Shown: positions 24,271 through 36,712, numbered from the stretch's first letter. The stretch is 64,000 nucleotides of DNA from Aquanectria penicillioides (GCA_003415625.1 PYIU01000005.1:3353001-3417000); one strand, 5' to 3'. The notes: generated by a model not told the origin, from the sequence alone. Translations and numbers: made by a program.

Positions 24271-25381
24271 TCACTGGCTCGGCTCAGCGTTTGTCAAAGC
24301 GGTCTCCTCCTTGGTCAATCCACACCACATCCAGCACGCTTTCCAGACGCGGTAGCAAGCATCCATGTCCTTGCTAATATATGCCGACTCCGCTAGTTTG
24401 ATTCCGTTATAGTATCCCCTGGCACCCTTGAGGTTGTCGCCGACGGCCAAGTCGACGAGGTCCAGCGCCGAGTCTGTTACCCGTCGGACGTCAGTAGTAA
24501 CGTATTGCAGGATGGGCATCATCATGTTGATGACTGAAAACATGGTTCTGACAAAGGGCTTTTGGTGTGTGTGTGCTCGTGAGTCGAGGAGACCGCCGGG
24601 ATTGACGGCCGCGACGGTGACGCCGGAGAGTTTTGGGTCCTGAATGATGTATCGAAGTTAGCTATGAAATGAAGATGAAAGATACATGTGCTATTCCATA
24701 GTTGTGTACAAACACTAGAAAAGAATAGTGGCAGGATCTATTTACCTCTTGGAGTCTCTTGTTGAGGTCATGCATGAACATAACATTCATCAGTTTTGAC
24801 GTGGCGTATCTCTGGAAGCCTCGGTCGTGTTCGTTCCCTTTCTCATCGGGGTCGGGTTTCACCAGCTTCTCGATATCGTCCGGCACTTCGGCAATAAGCT
24901 TTGAAAGAGGGTTTGGTTTCTCGGGGTAGTGTGCGTCCGAGCCTAGCATCACCACTCGTCCATCGGGAGCCATGGATCCCAGTAGCTTAAGGACGAGGAG
25001 GTAGTGAGCCAGATGGCTGATTTGGAATGACGCCTCAAATCCATCGGAGGTGTAATGCTGGCCGCTCAAGGACCAGTTGAAGGCGTTGCAGACGATTGAT
25101 GAGATCGGTGGAAGTTCCTTGCTGTCAACTCGTTCGGCGATACTGTTGGCAAAGGCTCGAACGTCGGCGATGGAGGAGAGGTCGAGCGTCTCAATGTGAA
25201 CACGGGCACCCGGGTGGGCTGCAATCACTTTTGAAAGAGCTGCAGTGTTTTGGTCCGACTCTGGCGAGGGATTTCGTACGGTTCCGACAATCTCGTATGT
25301 TGGGAAGTGGGTAAGGAGGTGTTTGACAAAGGGGAGACCCAACGAGCCGTTAGCTCCAGTAATGAGAACGGTGCCAGCCAT
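24271..25381 (-). CDS. short-chain dehydrogenase/reductase
   Basis: An NAD(P)-dependent oxidoreductase of the SDR superfamily, close in style to retinol- or protochlorophyllide-type fungal SDRs. Two exons (24746-25381, 24271-24639) with a 106-nt intron give 334 residues. The cofactor motif TGANGSLG is at residues 8-15, the serine of GSDAH near 148, the catalytic YATSK at 192-196, and the NPGG motif opens the second exon. No signal peptide or membrane helix is seen, so the enzyme is likely cytosolic. The start at 25381 directly precedes the nucleotide fold and is well placed. The substrate is unknown. A Zn2Cys6 regulator starts 2.7 kb upstream, transcribed in the same direction; a functional link is only possible. 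Confidence 0.92.
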
Positions 25382-26035
25382 GGTGTCCTGTACAGTATAA
25401 GACGTTTTCTTAGCTCCGGATGTAAAGAGTTATGTAGCCAGACTTGAGCAGAATTGTTAACTCTTTCTATTCATTTATATGTAGCCATTCCATCAAATGG
25501 CTTATCCCAGAACGCCACCTGCTTTCCGTCCCGGGCCCCCAAGGCCGAAACTCCCGATTAATTAGACGTACTACAGACTTAGTATGAGCAGGCTATAATC
25601 TTAGTCATAGTTCCTGTCATTTCTCCATTTGGGCTACTATTTTCATTGATATTGGCTCTGTTCATAGGATGGCGGAAACGAATGCCTGTAGCGGACTCCT
25701 ACGGACCACGGAGTTCAATGGGGTTGCGCGGAGTTCCGCGGAGTTCCACGTACTGAAGCTCCGCGCGACTCCTTTTGAAAACAACCATTGTTATTGCGTG
25801 GAAATTACTTGAGGATGAGTTCTCTACTAGAATTTAGAATTAAAATGCAAAATATTTTCTCATTTATTGCCTTGCTCCTCGAAGATTATGACCATTAGCC
25901 GCCCATTTGCGCCAAACCCTCCAACGCCAAATGATGCTTATTTTTTTTACATTGCCCATCATATTCCGCAGCCATGCCCTCTTGGTAAATAAACCAACTC
26001 GGCATCTCAATCGTAGCACATAGGTTATTACAGGT
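25382..26035. other. intergenic with a GC-rich repeat patch
   Basis: This lies between the SDR promoter and the 3' end of the regulator gene. It is AT-rich except for the patch at 25691-25772 (separate entry). Confidence 0.45.
25691..25772. repeat. interrupted direct and inverted repeats of a GCGGAGTTCC unit
   Basis: Two exact tandem copies of GCGGAGTTCC occupy 25728-25747. A near copy (CGGAGTTC, 25709-25716) precedes them, and related units in inverted sense occur at both edges (GGACTCC at 25693-25699; AGCTCCGCGCGACTCC near 25757-25772). The patch can fold on itself and stands out as GC-rich in AT-rich DNA. It could be a degenerate small element or a protein-binding array; no terminal duplications were identified. 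Confidence 0.5.
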
Positions 26036-28105
26036 TCAGCCAGCGGATTCCCAATCGAAATTAACGAGAAGGTCTTGTTCCATTAACCCAGACAACCCCA
26101 CGGCGTTGTTTTGAGCAACTCGATTCACCTGTCCCCGCGCTCGTCGATACAGTTGCCCAAAGATGCCGAATAACTGAGAGTGCTCACTGGATCCGTGCAA
26201 CTTCATCTGAACAAATGTGTCCTGCCAGTGATCAATCAGGTTTCGATCGTCGGCGATAGAATCATGGTCCGGAAACTCGATCATGTTTACGATCAAGACG
26301 ATCAAGCTCGAAAAGGTGCCACAAGCGTGGAGCCTATGATACAAGTTAGGCGCAAGAAATGGGGGAAATGGGACAGGATATGTTACCAAAGGGAATAGTC
26401 GGTTGGTTTGCCCACGCTTATCAAGGCCAAACAGCGTCGGCAATAGTTGACGCACTCTGCCCAGCCAGTCGGTAGAGGAGTCAAGTTTGCCCGCATCACC
26501 TCTCCATCTATTTCGTTGTCTCCAATCATAATAACTGCTGGTGAGAGGTAACAGTTCACACGATTAATCCAGGTCTGCTCGAATGAGAAAACGGAGTGAA
26601 GCCGGAACAGGCACTCCAGATGTCTAAAGAAGATATTCGTTAACATTTGGGCAGACGCCCAAGGTAGCAGATTATTGACGCTTTCGGCGCTTAGGAACTC
26701 CTGCGGTATATTCTTCATCCATTCATAAAGCATGTACTCGATGCGAGTAGTTTGGGTTTCCTTTTGTTGAGGGGTCAAGGATTGTGCCCGTCGGCTGTAG
26801 AGAACATCGTGGGCCTTGCCTTGGATGAAGGCGAGCTTTACACGGACACGTAGAAAGTTCATGCGAACGCCATTTTTAGTCGAACAGATAACGCCCAAGC
26901 CATCCTCGGGATCCTCCTCTGGGATTTCAAGGTCGGTTTCGCTGTCCAACTGGATATATGGGGACCTAGCACGGAGAGACAAGTCCTGCGTGATGTTAGC
27001 TCGTCGTCTATAGGCCAGCGAGCGCAATTATTACCCTATCAAGAACATATGCCATCCAGAAAAGCCGGTTCCTCTGCAGCGCTTCTGATGCGGATTGAGC
27101 AGCACGTGCTTGTTTTGAATGTAGACCCATCCTTTGTATTATTCGAATGGCGCTCCCCATGATTACAATGGATAACTGAGGATCAATGCACCCTTGGGCA
27201 GCTATGGCCATGCCTAAAAGGACCTGTAGCCCCAAGAGATCTCTTTGCCAAACCATCAAGTCCGTTATCGTGGACTGAGCGTTCCGTAGACATGACGATA
27301 CCTTGGGGTGCTCAATGGGCATATCGTCTAGTATGCGATATGTCAAAGCGAGGACAACATTAATAGCAGCCCAGGGGACGACGGTGCGCTTAGATGGCGA
27401 CGAATACCAGTCTAAAAGCATTCGCATAAAACTAGTCTCATCGAAAATAGGGGTGATGCGGTTGTAGCTTTTAAAGTAGTTGTCGACGACGGGCAAGAGT
27501 TCTGGTAGCGGGGGAAGCTCCAGCTCCTCTGACATCATCGAGACGGCGCCTGTCCTGCGCTGTGGAGGGAACGCAGAGCCATCTGGAGTAGGGCTCACGT
27601 CGGTCCTCACAAATGGATTCATTGGTGACAGCTGGCCTCCTGGATTAGAACACGCCGCCGTCTCAGTCTCCTGCGGCGTGATCTGTTGGGCCAGCTCAGA
27701 ATTCCCTGGCTGTCCCGCGACAAGCTGTGCAAGATACGACTCGATAGTTGCCAAGCGGGCCTCGAGAGCGTCGACACGCTGGGGCCTAGACTCGAGTCAG
27801 TCGTGCAATCGAAAGCATCGTCGGAGTGGTTTGGCATTACTGCGAAGATAGGGGCTCAGAAGCCTCTCGTTCGCTGGGAGCGGGTCTCTTCCTCCCGGCT
27901 TGCGTCACGGTGATTCCGCATGGTACGCCGTACAGCCTGCAGTTGGAGCACGTCGGCTTCAGCGCGTCGCACTTGATCTTGCGTGAGACACAGAGGTCGC
28001 AGGCTGGCAGTTCTCACGACAGACGATCAGCTCCCTGTCTCTGGGCGACAGCGTCGACATCTCGCACGTACCTTTGCGCCTGCGTGCGTGCAACGCAACG
28101 TCCAT
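26036..28105 (-). CDS. Zn2Cys6 transcription factor with fungal_trans domain
   Basis: Five minus-strand exons (28072-28105, 27841-28003, 27035-27785, 26387-26985, 26036-26333) sum to 615 codons. The binuclear zinc cluster has cysteines at residues 13, 16, 23, 30, 33 and 40 with perfect spacing, preceded by RRRK. A linker rich in basic residues and a short heptad stretch (VDALEARLATIESYL) for dimerisation follow. The middle homology region starts near LPELLPVVDNYF and continues through WMAYVLDR, typical of fungal_trans. Exon 1 is only 34 nt and ends inside the codon before the first cysteine. The ATG at 28105 is in the only frame that joins the cluster correctly. The protein is nuclear; its targets are unknown. 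The SDR gene downstream is a candidate. Confidence 0.93.
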
Positions 28106-29222
28106 TCTCGCCGCTCGGAAGGACGGATATTGGACTCCGAGTTGTGTGCGGCCTGGGATTGACCAGCCGGAATTTGCGTGCCGTCGGTGGTGAGTGGGAG
28201 AAGCATTGACGATTCATTAGCGGGCCATGTTAGTCATCAAAACTCCTAAGGACATGACTTGTGTGGCACAGGCCTGATGGTCAGAGGAACTTCGTTAGTT
28301 GAGGAATGTGGGAGAGGGTATCGGGTACTCTAGTATTTCTTCCATTGTTTATTCTCATTTTGATTCTCATAGATAGCTGCACATTGTCAGCTACGCTAAA
28401 TTAGGAGCAGCATCTCACGCCGATAATTTGTCTCACTGTGCCCCGCAGTGTTGGGCGAGCCACTTAGGGGAGGAAGCGATTTGATAGTATAACACCTCGA
28501 CTAGGTACAAAAAGTATTGCTTTCATGATTCTGCCTCTTCTATCTGACATCTTCAATTCTTCAAAATATAGCAGGAATCAACTCAGGCAATCTTGGTTGA
28601 AACAGGACGCGCAAAAATCCTCCAAAGGTTCAGCATCAACTACATTCCTCCTCTCTGACTACCCAGAACTCGTATAAGTAAGTGCCTTCTCTATCTCCAA
28701 ATCAACATTTCTGTTTGACACTCTAATTTCTCCTTCTTCCTTGTGCGGCTTCTCTTTTATATGCATCCAATATATTCATTGGCCAACGCCAATGTAACAA
28801 CGCCAAGCCAGACTTGAAACAGTATTCAAATTCTAGACCCTACCTTGTTCTTGCAGGGTCATGTTCAAGAATCCTTACTGCAAATTGTATGGTCGGTTGA
28901 TTACCCTTGATATTAAGACTTTTAGATGAGCAACGTCTCTTCGCAAAACTCGGTAAAACATGATTGTAACTTTCGTTGACTCTACAACTTGGCATGGATG
29001 TAAAACTGCAGTCACGGTGCCACTCGAAACACGTTACTAATATATCTGGCAAGGAAATTTATTGAAGGGAATCCCGCAATGAAGTTGTAGCAAACTGATA
29101 ACATACAACACCAAATTCCAACCTATACCAGAGCGGGACACGTCTGTCAACGCTGATTAATGCGCCTCAAAAGACATGCAGGTTCTCAACAGCAGCCCAA
29201 AGACAAAATCCATGCTTGTCAA
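28106..29222. other. intergenic, promoter of the Zn2Cys6 gene
   Basis: No gene-like open frame was seen. It is moderately AT-rich with pyrimidine tracts around 28650-28760. Confidence 0.45.
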
Positions 29223-29903
29223 CTAAAGCTTGCTCTCATTCTTCGACTTCTTCTCCGGAATATTCTCCAGGTACTTTTGCGGCCCGCAGCAGTACATGAA
29301 AATATTCGGAACACGGTGCTCCATGTCCTGATAGCTCACATAAGCCACCTGCTCGCCCTTTTCGTTGTTCCCGCTGCTCATCCAATCTACCCCGTACATC
29401 AGCGAGCAAGTCCCAGCCTCTACTTGTGATCCGTCCTCCTTGTTGATTTGTGGCAGCGCCTCCCCGTACATGTAGTCGGTGTAGGCCTTGATTAAGTCGT
29501 TCTTCGTAACACCCGCCTCGTTCTCAATGACGATGTTGGGGTCCACGTCAGGGAGGCAGCATGGACACCCCATTGCATCTCGGGCATCGAAAAGAGACAC
29601 GGTAAATTTCTTCGTTGGCGGCGACGTCAAGTATTGCGGAATACTTGCGTCGTTAGCGATAGACCTAGCGAGGTCGTTGAAGACCCCCCGCCAGTAGCTT
29701 TGGAAGGCCCCAGTCGAGGCCCCTTCGAGAGACGGACTAGACGGAAATGCGTTCTGGGTGGTGGCCTCAACTGCATCTACAATTTCGCGCCACTTTTCGA
29801 TGGTATCCTCTTCCTCCTCCTCAAAGTCCGGCGAGTTTGATGAGACCTCCACCTCCTCTTCTTTCTGGGCCTCAATGGCGAGACGTTGGTCTTGGGGATT
29901 CAT
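29223..29903 (-). CDS. hypothetical acidic protein
   Basis: An intronless frame of 226 residues starting at an ATG. I do not recognise the family. The first 40 residues are strongly acidic (runs of Glu), the middle includes TKKFTVSLFDARDAMGCPCC with closely spaced cysteines, and the end has another Cys pair (YCCGPQKYL) and a lysine-rich tail. There is no signal peptide or membrane helix, so it is probably intracellular. The patterned composition, the ATG and the lack of internal stops over 681 nt make it more likely real than chance. It lies upstream of the Zn2Cys6 gene in the same orientation. Confidence 0.65.
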   Translation of the reverse strand: MNPQDQRLAIEAQKEEEVEVSSNSPDFEEEEEDTIEKWREIVDAVEATTQNAFPSSPSLEGASTGAFQSYWRGVFNDLARSIANDASIPQYLTSPPTKKFTVSLFDARDAMGCPCCLPDVDPNIVIENEAGVTKNDLIKAYTDYMYGEALPQINKEDGSQVEAGTCSLMYGVDWMSSGNNEKGEQVAYVSYQDMEHRVPNIFMYCCGPQKYLENIPEKKSKNESKL

Positions 29904-32040
29904 GTTTGGCGATTGCTAGAAGGAATTGATGAAGGCTGCCCTCTTCACTCTAGATAATTTGCGACGATGATTTCCCTTCTTTATGGGCCAAATTCTTGTA
30001 TATCCCACCGAAATTTCGCCATATTTCGATCGGTCTGAGTCACTTCGCCGTGTGTGAGGCGTAGGCAGTGAGGTTACAGCCCCGAGGCAACATCACGCGG
30101 GCCACCAGCCTCGACATTTGTCAGCCAGGGGCACTGTCAAGCCAACCAGGCTCAACTGACATCTCCATCACAATTGAGCCAGTTACATTTGAAGAAAATG
30201 CGTTTTCTCGACACTATTCGCTTCGTGCGTCCGGCTGTATACTTACTCCTCTTTCATCGTTTCTGGTTGGTCACCTATGTTGTTCTCGTGCCCCAGCGAG
30301 TAACCCGGCAACACACCGAAATGCTCAATTACCACTGCTCTTTTTTTATACCGTTCCTGGGAGCAGAAGTCCTTTGTGAATGATAACAGCGTATGCATCC
30401 AAGGATCAATCGAGGCGTGGAGCCATAGCCCTGCGTACCGCAAAAAAAAAAAAAAGTCCAGCATAATGGTTCTCGGATGGGGAAGGTTACGTAGGCGCGG
30501 ATAGTCTTATGACCCCAATAGAACTTTGGTGATAATTCCCTGTAAATCCTTAGGATGGAGACAAGCCGCTGGTTATATGTTGTCATCAACGCGCGTATCT
30601 ATTGCAAGGCAGCTGCACGAATCATGACACACCGGGCGAATGGTAACCCCACGACAAGACCCCAATCCCCAGTTGCTACTTGGGCAAATGAACTAGCAGG
30701 CGGCGTGAGCTGACGGTCACATCGCCCTAAACGGTGAGCGCATCAAGGGATCCTCGTAACAAGCCCCAGGCCGCACCGCACACTATCACCGCCGGAGCTA
30801 GCGTGTCAGCGGCAGAAGGGGGGCGTACAGTTAACAGGCAAGGCGGAATAATAATTTAATTGATAAGCTGTTATCCAAGCTTCTACATGGGGAGGGATCA
30901 AAAGGGATGGGGGGAGGGCGTCTATCAAATGTGGGGCAACGGCTGCTCGATTCGCCGAACTGCAGGACGCCTTGCATGAGGAATACGGCCCAGCCCTACC
31001 TATGGAGCTGCCAAAATCGGACAAGTTTTGGAGTGAGCAGGGCAAAAGCGGCAAAGAAGAAGGAAGTACGGAGTAATAAGCACCATTTTCTCTTCGCCGA
31101 TTTCCGTTTCCAGCCATGGTCACAGTCAGTCGAAAGGATGCTTCGTGTAATCCTTTGCCAAGCTCGTGATGGCGAGAGCCGACGAAGAACTAATCTACGG
31201 AGTAGTGTTGTTGCAGTTGGCGCTGACGGTGTGTGCTGTCTTGAGAGACGCCCCGGTTTCGTCGTTCGTCCTGGAATGAATCGGTCCTTGAGATAATTAG
31301 CTGCCACTGCACAATCTGCCTGTGCCATGTCCATGTATGGATGTATGCGGCCATCTGACCTAAGATCAGGCACCATGCGATACCCCAGTATTTCGTCCTG
31401 CATTTTTATCTTGACTTTTTGTCTCGTCGCGTTGCCTTGCTAGCGGGGACTCAAATGCTGTTTCTGTCCCGTTTTTCCATGTTATCAGCACCTTGCTCGC
31501 CCGGGAAATGAATCCCCACGGACAAGCCCCCAAAAACGCGTAATGAGCACATGCGCATGAGGAGCCCCAGGCCAATGGTAACCCCTCCCCCCTCGCCCTC
31601 CCGGGGGCCATGGCCAGAGTCGCATTCTGAGATTCCAATACATAATGCAACTCCCTTATCACCCACCCCCTCCAGCCTGGGCCTAGTCGAGATGGCAGTT
31701 GAGGTGCCATGGTACTGTATTGCAGGTGTGCATTGTATGAGTGCATACATATGTATATGTGCGTTTGCCTTGAAATCTCGACTGAAATACACCCAACCTC
31801 TCACCAACCTCATCATGACAGGTCCAATGTCTAACACCAGATGACGCGGCCATTGTTCCTCCACAGCTGGGGCAGTGCAGGTGTCTCGAACACAAGCCCG
31901 CGCGGCTCGACATTCCAAGCACCGAGACAGGCCTGGTGGTTACTTGAGTTGCATTTGGTTCTCCCCGGGGACCGATGCCCGATGCATTCCGATCATCCCA
32001 CCATGCCCTCGCGTGCCCCGGTATGTCCGCCCACACCCCT

Positions 32041-32059
32041 CCCCCCCCCCCTCCCCCCC
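32041..32059. repeat. poly-C tract
   Basis: Eleven C, one T, then seven C. It is one of several long G/C homopolymers in non-coding DNA of this window. Confidence 0.8.
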
Positions 32060-32409
32060 GTCCTGGTAACCACCACAATTGTGTTGGAATGATGGTCCCA
32101 GAACAACGCTTGCGCAATGCGTTGAAACAATATATGCCTTCACATGCTTGCGCGCGTGCCGGGTCGCAGCAAATATAGAACGCCACGGCACTCGAGTTGC
32201 CGGATAAACGCGTGTCCCACAGCATCGACGGCTTACACCATTAGATAATACAAGACACAGATCGCAGACAATGAGATGAGATATCGCAGCCCTTGTTCGC
32301 GAGTCAGGTAGGAGAAGGGGGTGGGGGTGCAGCAGAGTTGATTATGTCATGGCTCTCGGCCTATGCTTCCTGTTCTGTTTCTCATGCCAGTGAGTGGTTG
32401 TTGCTGGCT

Positions 32410-32433
32410 GGGGAGGGGGAGGGGAGGGGAGGG
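32410..32433 (+). repeat. G-rich tract with G-quadruplex pattern
   Basis: At least four runs of three to five G separated by single A residues fit the intramolecular G-quadruplex rule. It lies in non-coding DNA about 900 bp beyond the desaturase 3' end. Confidence 0.6.
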
Positions 32434-33327
32434 ATGATCTAATCAATCGGTGGCATCCCCCGATTTTGCGCATACAGCAAATTAATGTGCTGGATTCGTC
32501 CTAAACGTGTGCTAGGCGTATTTTTAGAACCAGAGGGAACTTTCTCGGCCCGTTGCCTCTGAGGCTCAACTGTCACAATTAACTTCACACTACACCAGAT
32601 TGACTTTGACGAGGCGCGACGCAAAAATCAACCTTCTTGAGATAATCATCGCGACAAGAAAAAATAGTAGTTCATTAGCGGGCCATTGCAGCATTATTCA
32701 TCGGCTTATTGGTGGCTTCTTCAGAAAGGCTTGTGAAATTTATTTTGTTTTATTTTATTTTTGGTAAGGCTCTACCAACAAAATAATGAACGTCTTCGAT
32801 GGAACTGGTTTTCACCTAGTCCGTCTCTCAGGAGCTCACCACAGCCCAATAAGCGGGGACGTAAAAAATCAATCATCAACAACCCCGGAATCGATAGCAT
32901 CCACACTCTCAGGCCACCTATCCCCTCAATTTCATTTTTAAAAAAAAAACAATGAGCGCGGGGCGCCCCCAGAATATGAGCCCACCTACTCCAAGCTATT
33001 TATTTAAGTGTGGCAAGAGTGTGCGGGAGGGGTTGTGGGGACAGACGCCATACTACATACATGCAAGCACACAACTACCCCTACCCTTATGGCAACTCGG
33101 ATCATTCACCCGATTTACGACGATGCATGCACTCAGGGCTTGACAGTTAGACAAAACACCGTTCTATAAAGGCTCTAATATCCGTAGTCTAGTCTATCGC
33201 GGTCTACGCGGTTCTGCGCGTCTATCGATCCATGTTCATGTCTATTTCTTTTTCTTTTCTCTTCGCTTGTCTTCTTCCTTCTTCGTCTCTCAATCCATGG
33301 CGCGGGGGTCGTATAACGCGTCACTCT

Positions 33328-34823
33328 TTATTTGGCCCAACGCATGACACCAGGGCGGGCGGGGTCGCGCTCGACATACTTGAGAGTGCCGAAAACGGAC
33401 CAGAGCTGGCCGAGGAAGCTGCGGTCATCACGGACGTAGTGCTCGCCAATGATGGGCATGACCGCCTCGGTAGCCTCGTCGGCGTGGTAGAAGGGAATGC
33501 GGCTGCAGCGATGTTAGTGTCTTGGAGATTCCTCAATTGACACGTGCGGGGTCACTCACGGGAACAGGTGGTGGATAACGTGCTTCTCAATAATGCCGTG
33601 GAAGATGTGCTTGCCAATGAAGCCAAAGTCACGGTCGACGGTAGCAAGGGCGCCCTTGACGTAGGTCCAGCCCTCAGGGGTGTAGTGGGGACCTCAGGGT
33701 GGTTGTGGTGGAGGTAGGTGATGGCCACTGGGGGAAATGTTAGCCCGGATCTGAGACACTCTGATTTGCATTGTCTAAGGGGTAGGTGGGAGGCCAAAAA
33801 GCTCCAGGGGAAAACTCACCGAGCCAGTGGTGGACCCAGAGATAAGGAACGAGGTAGAGGTAGAGGGTGTTGGCACTGCCGATCTTCTGGCCGACGAAGT
33901 AGAGGATGGTGCCCATGATGGCCAGACCGACGTCGGAGAGGAAGATGAAGATGGCCTCGCTGGGACGGAAGACGGCGCTGGTGGGCTCGAAGTGGCTCAC
34001 GCGGAACCAGCGGCTGATACCCTCAGGCTTGCGCTGAAGACTGCCCTTGCCAGAGGATGCGTTGAAGAACAGGTAAGCCTGCCAGCCGAAGAGCTGGTGG
34101 AAGATGAGGCGGATGGTCTGGGCAATAGGGGTGTCCTCGAAGAGCTCCCCAATATCAATGCCGGCGAGGAAGGTCTGGCGCGAGGCCTTGGGCTGGGTGG
34201 CGGGGACGAAGGCCATGTCCTTCTCCATGTGGCCGTGGTACAGGTGGTGGCGGTGGTGGGAGAACTTCCAGGAGAAGAAGGGGACCATGAGGAAGCTGTG
34301 GAGGGCCCAGCCGGTGATGGCGTTGGTCTTGGTGTGCAGGGAGAAGGCGTTGTGGCCGCACTCGTGGCCGAGGATCCAGACGCCGGTGCAGATAAGGCCC
34401 TGGACGAAGCCGTAGACCATCCAGGCGGAGAAGCGGAGAATGGGGTCGGAGATAGTGGGGATGAAGGTGAGGGCAGCCCAGACAAGGCCGGAGACCATGG
34501 TCAAGTCACGGACAACATAGTAGTAGGACCTGAGGAGGGTGGGCTGGAAGCAATGGGCGGGAATGGCATCCTTGATGGACTTGATGTCAGGGAACGCGGG
34601 TTCGGTAGACAGAGTCTATAGTAGAGGTCAGTAAGCTACAGCAATAAAAAAAACAATATAGGCTTCCGCGACCCGGAGAAGTAGAGCTGGAGAGGGTATT
34701 GGGGAGGGGTCAAAGAAAAAAAACATGCAGAAGCCGAAGCCGAAGCAATGGCCGACTTACCTGAGCGGGCTTCTCAACCACCACGGTTGAAGTGGTGGCG
34801 GTGTTGCGCTGCCTGGCCGCCAT
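33328..34823 (-). CDS. oleate delta-12 fatty acid desaturase, one-base frameshift
   Basis: This ER-membrane di-iron enzyme converts oleoyl to linoleoyl chains. Four exons (34761-34823, 33820-34615, 33560-33727, 33328-33502) total 1202 nt, one short of 401 codons. Histidine box 1, HECGH, lies at residues 105-109 and box 2, HRHH, at about 142-145; both are intact with the flanking hydrophobic helices. In exon 3 the frame is lost right after HNHPEVP (residue 300), at a run of four C on the coding strand (33687-33690 on the plus strand) where one more C would restore the expected reading. Box 3 (HVIHH) and the conserved C-terminus are encoded perfectly in the shifted frame. Introns have normal boundaries. 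This is either a sequencing error or a recent inactivating deletion; the otherwise clean coding favours error. Confidence 0.92.
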
Positions 34824-36712
34824 TGTGACGATAGCAGGGCTGGATAGCTGAACAAGGAGCGGGAGCTGGGTGTTCAAGATGACGAAGTGAGGGACTGGAA
34901 CCTGCCAATTGACGCCAATTGAAACGGAAGAAGACGGTGTCCGAGGTGTTCACGGTCAGGGCAAGCAGAAGGAGGAGGAGAAGAGGAAAATTTCTGCTCC
35001 CTTAGGGGACACATTTAACTTCTGGCAGGGTCCATTGTGTTTGACCCAATCCAGCCATAGTAGCAAAATGGCGTTTGACCGCTGTCCCAACGAACAGTCT
35101 ACGGGTGTGCTGCGAATGAGAAAAAAATAGGGGTCCTGGGCGGGAGGCCAAACGCAACTCGTAGCCAATGAGACAGGCGCCGTTTGTCCATTTACAGGCC
35201 ACTTTTGGCTCCACCCTGTGAAATCCCGAGGCCGGGGGCCCAGCGAGAGCGAGAGTCAGGTCGAGCAGAGGGAGCGAGACAGATCTGATGGGAGGGAGCC
35301 AGTTTTTTTTTTTTTTTTCTTCTCCTTCTCTACCGGTATTCTGAATTTTCTCTTTGGCCAGATTCTTTGGGGCGGCGGGTCTTTCTCGCCCTGGAAGCTC
35401 TGGACTCTCTCCAAGAAGCCGGGGGGGGGCAGGGCAGCGAGCGAAGGAGGCAGGGGAATGAATGGCAAGGCCGCTCGCTCTGATTTTTTGGTTGGGGCAA
35501 AGCCTTTTTGCGCCTCTTTGAACAGCAGTGAAGGTTGAAACCGTGTGCCTGAATGCGCACGCTAGATGTGCATGAAGAACAGGGTCACGTTATTTAGCGC
35601 ATTTTTGTCCTGCAAGCACCCGCCAAGCCCAGTCCATCCAGTAAACGCAGCGAGAGCGAAAACGAGAGAGAGGGAGAGATAGCAACAAAGGCAGATAAGA
35701 ATTTGGGGGAGGCCGAGGGAAGGGGGAAGGGGGAAGGAGGGGGGGCGGGCAGCCGCCCAACAATGCATGTGAAAGAAGAGAGGAGAAGGTCGGCGCCGAG
35801 AGACACGAGGGAGCCAGATGAGTGAGCGAGCGAGTAGCAGAGGGAGCGCGTGCGAGATCTGGCAAGGCAGTACCCGGAATCTCCACCGGCATCTGGCATC
35901 TGGCCCTCACCGCCCGCGCAGAGCTCTCAACAAACGAATACATCTCGGGGAATACCCCTTGCTCACGATCTAGGGCGGGAATGCAGGTTGCCCGCAAAGG
36001 TCACTCGACGCTCAGTGCGCGCATTTCCCAAGTGTTTTTTTTGTATCTTTTTTTTTTTTGCTTTCCTTCTCAATCGCTCTCTCGCTCTCTTATCTACGAC
36101 TTGCGGCCCAAAAACAAAAAACTGAATCAGATCAAAACTAAAGGAAGAAAACACGAAAAAAAAAATTTCAAGGGACAATATAAGGTCAAAACACGATGAA
36201 GCAAGAAAAAGTGGTATTTGGAAAATAACAGTCACGAGGGGCAGGAAAAAGCAACAAATAGATTATGAACCCAGTCTTCATAAGCGTCAAAGCAAAATGT
36301 ACTTCTATTAATATCCGTGCCTCTGGTGCTAATATGCATGCATATTTGTATAATGTGCGCTCTCCCCTCTGTCTCCTTCAAACCAAAAAATTCAGTCAAA
36401 TACCCGTCGAGGGAGACTGTTGATATGTGTTTGTTGTGCATGTGTGTGTCTGTCTATCTATTTCTGCGTAGTGTTGTGGTCTACTTCTAATCGCTCCGCA
36501 CGCCCACCACCGCTGTGGCCGTGTGCTTGGCCAGCCCCCGCCTCATGTCATCCAACCTCCTCATCCGCCTCTTGTTGTTGTTGTTGTTGACTTGCAGGCC
36601 CCCCCCCCTCTTTATGTCGCCAACTGCTTTGCTGGTGCTGTTACCCCCCACTCTCGGGCCTCTTTAAAAAAAAAATATCTCGTACATTATCGTAACAGGG
36701 TCATTAATATTC
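34824..36712. other. intergenic, desaturase promoter and GT2 3' flank
   Basis: The DNA is marked by purine or pyrimidine runs: a T run near 35305-35319, GAGA/CTCT stretches (35630-35720, 36060-36090) and G-rich segments near 35700-35750. Open frames are simple-sequence artefacts. The 5' part holds the desaturase promoter. Confidence 0.45.

Larger units (their letters stand above)
29904..33327. other. 3.4-kb gene-poor region
   Basis: Open frames here (up to 180 codons, 31683-32225 minus) overlap each other on both strands and show no domain. Visible structure is a C-rich tract at 32041-32059 and a G4-like tract at 32410-32433. The 3' part is the desaturase 3' flank. Confidence 0.45.

Noticed and set aside
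31683..32225. 180-codon minus-strand frame
   Set aside because: It overlaps other long frames on both strands and includes a homopolymer-coded glycine run, so it is simple-sequence driven.
28213..32686. Shared 16-mer TTCATTAGCGGGCCAT at about 28213 and 32671
   Set aside because: The flanks do not match, and one such shared 16-mer is roughly expected by chance in 64 kb.
33827..34621. 264-codon open frame on the plus strand
   Set aside because: It is antisense to desaturase exon 2, which carries the histidine boxes.
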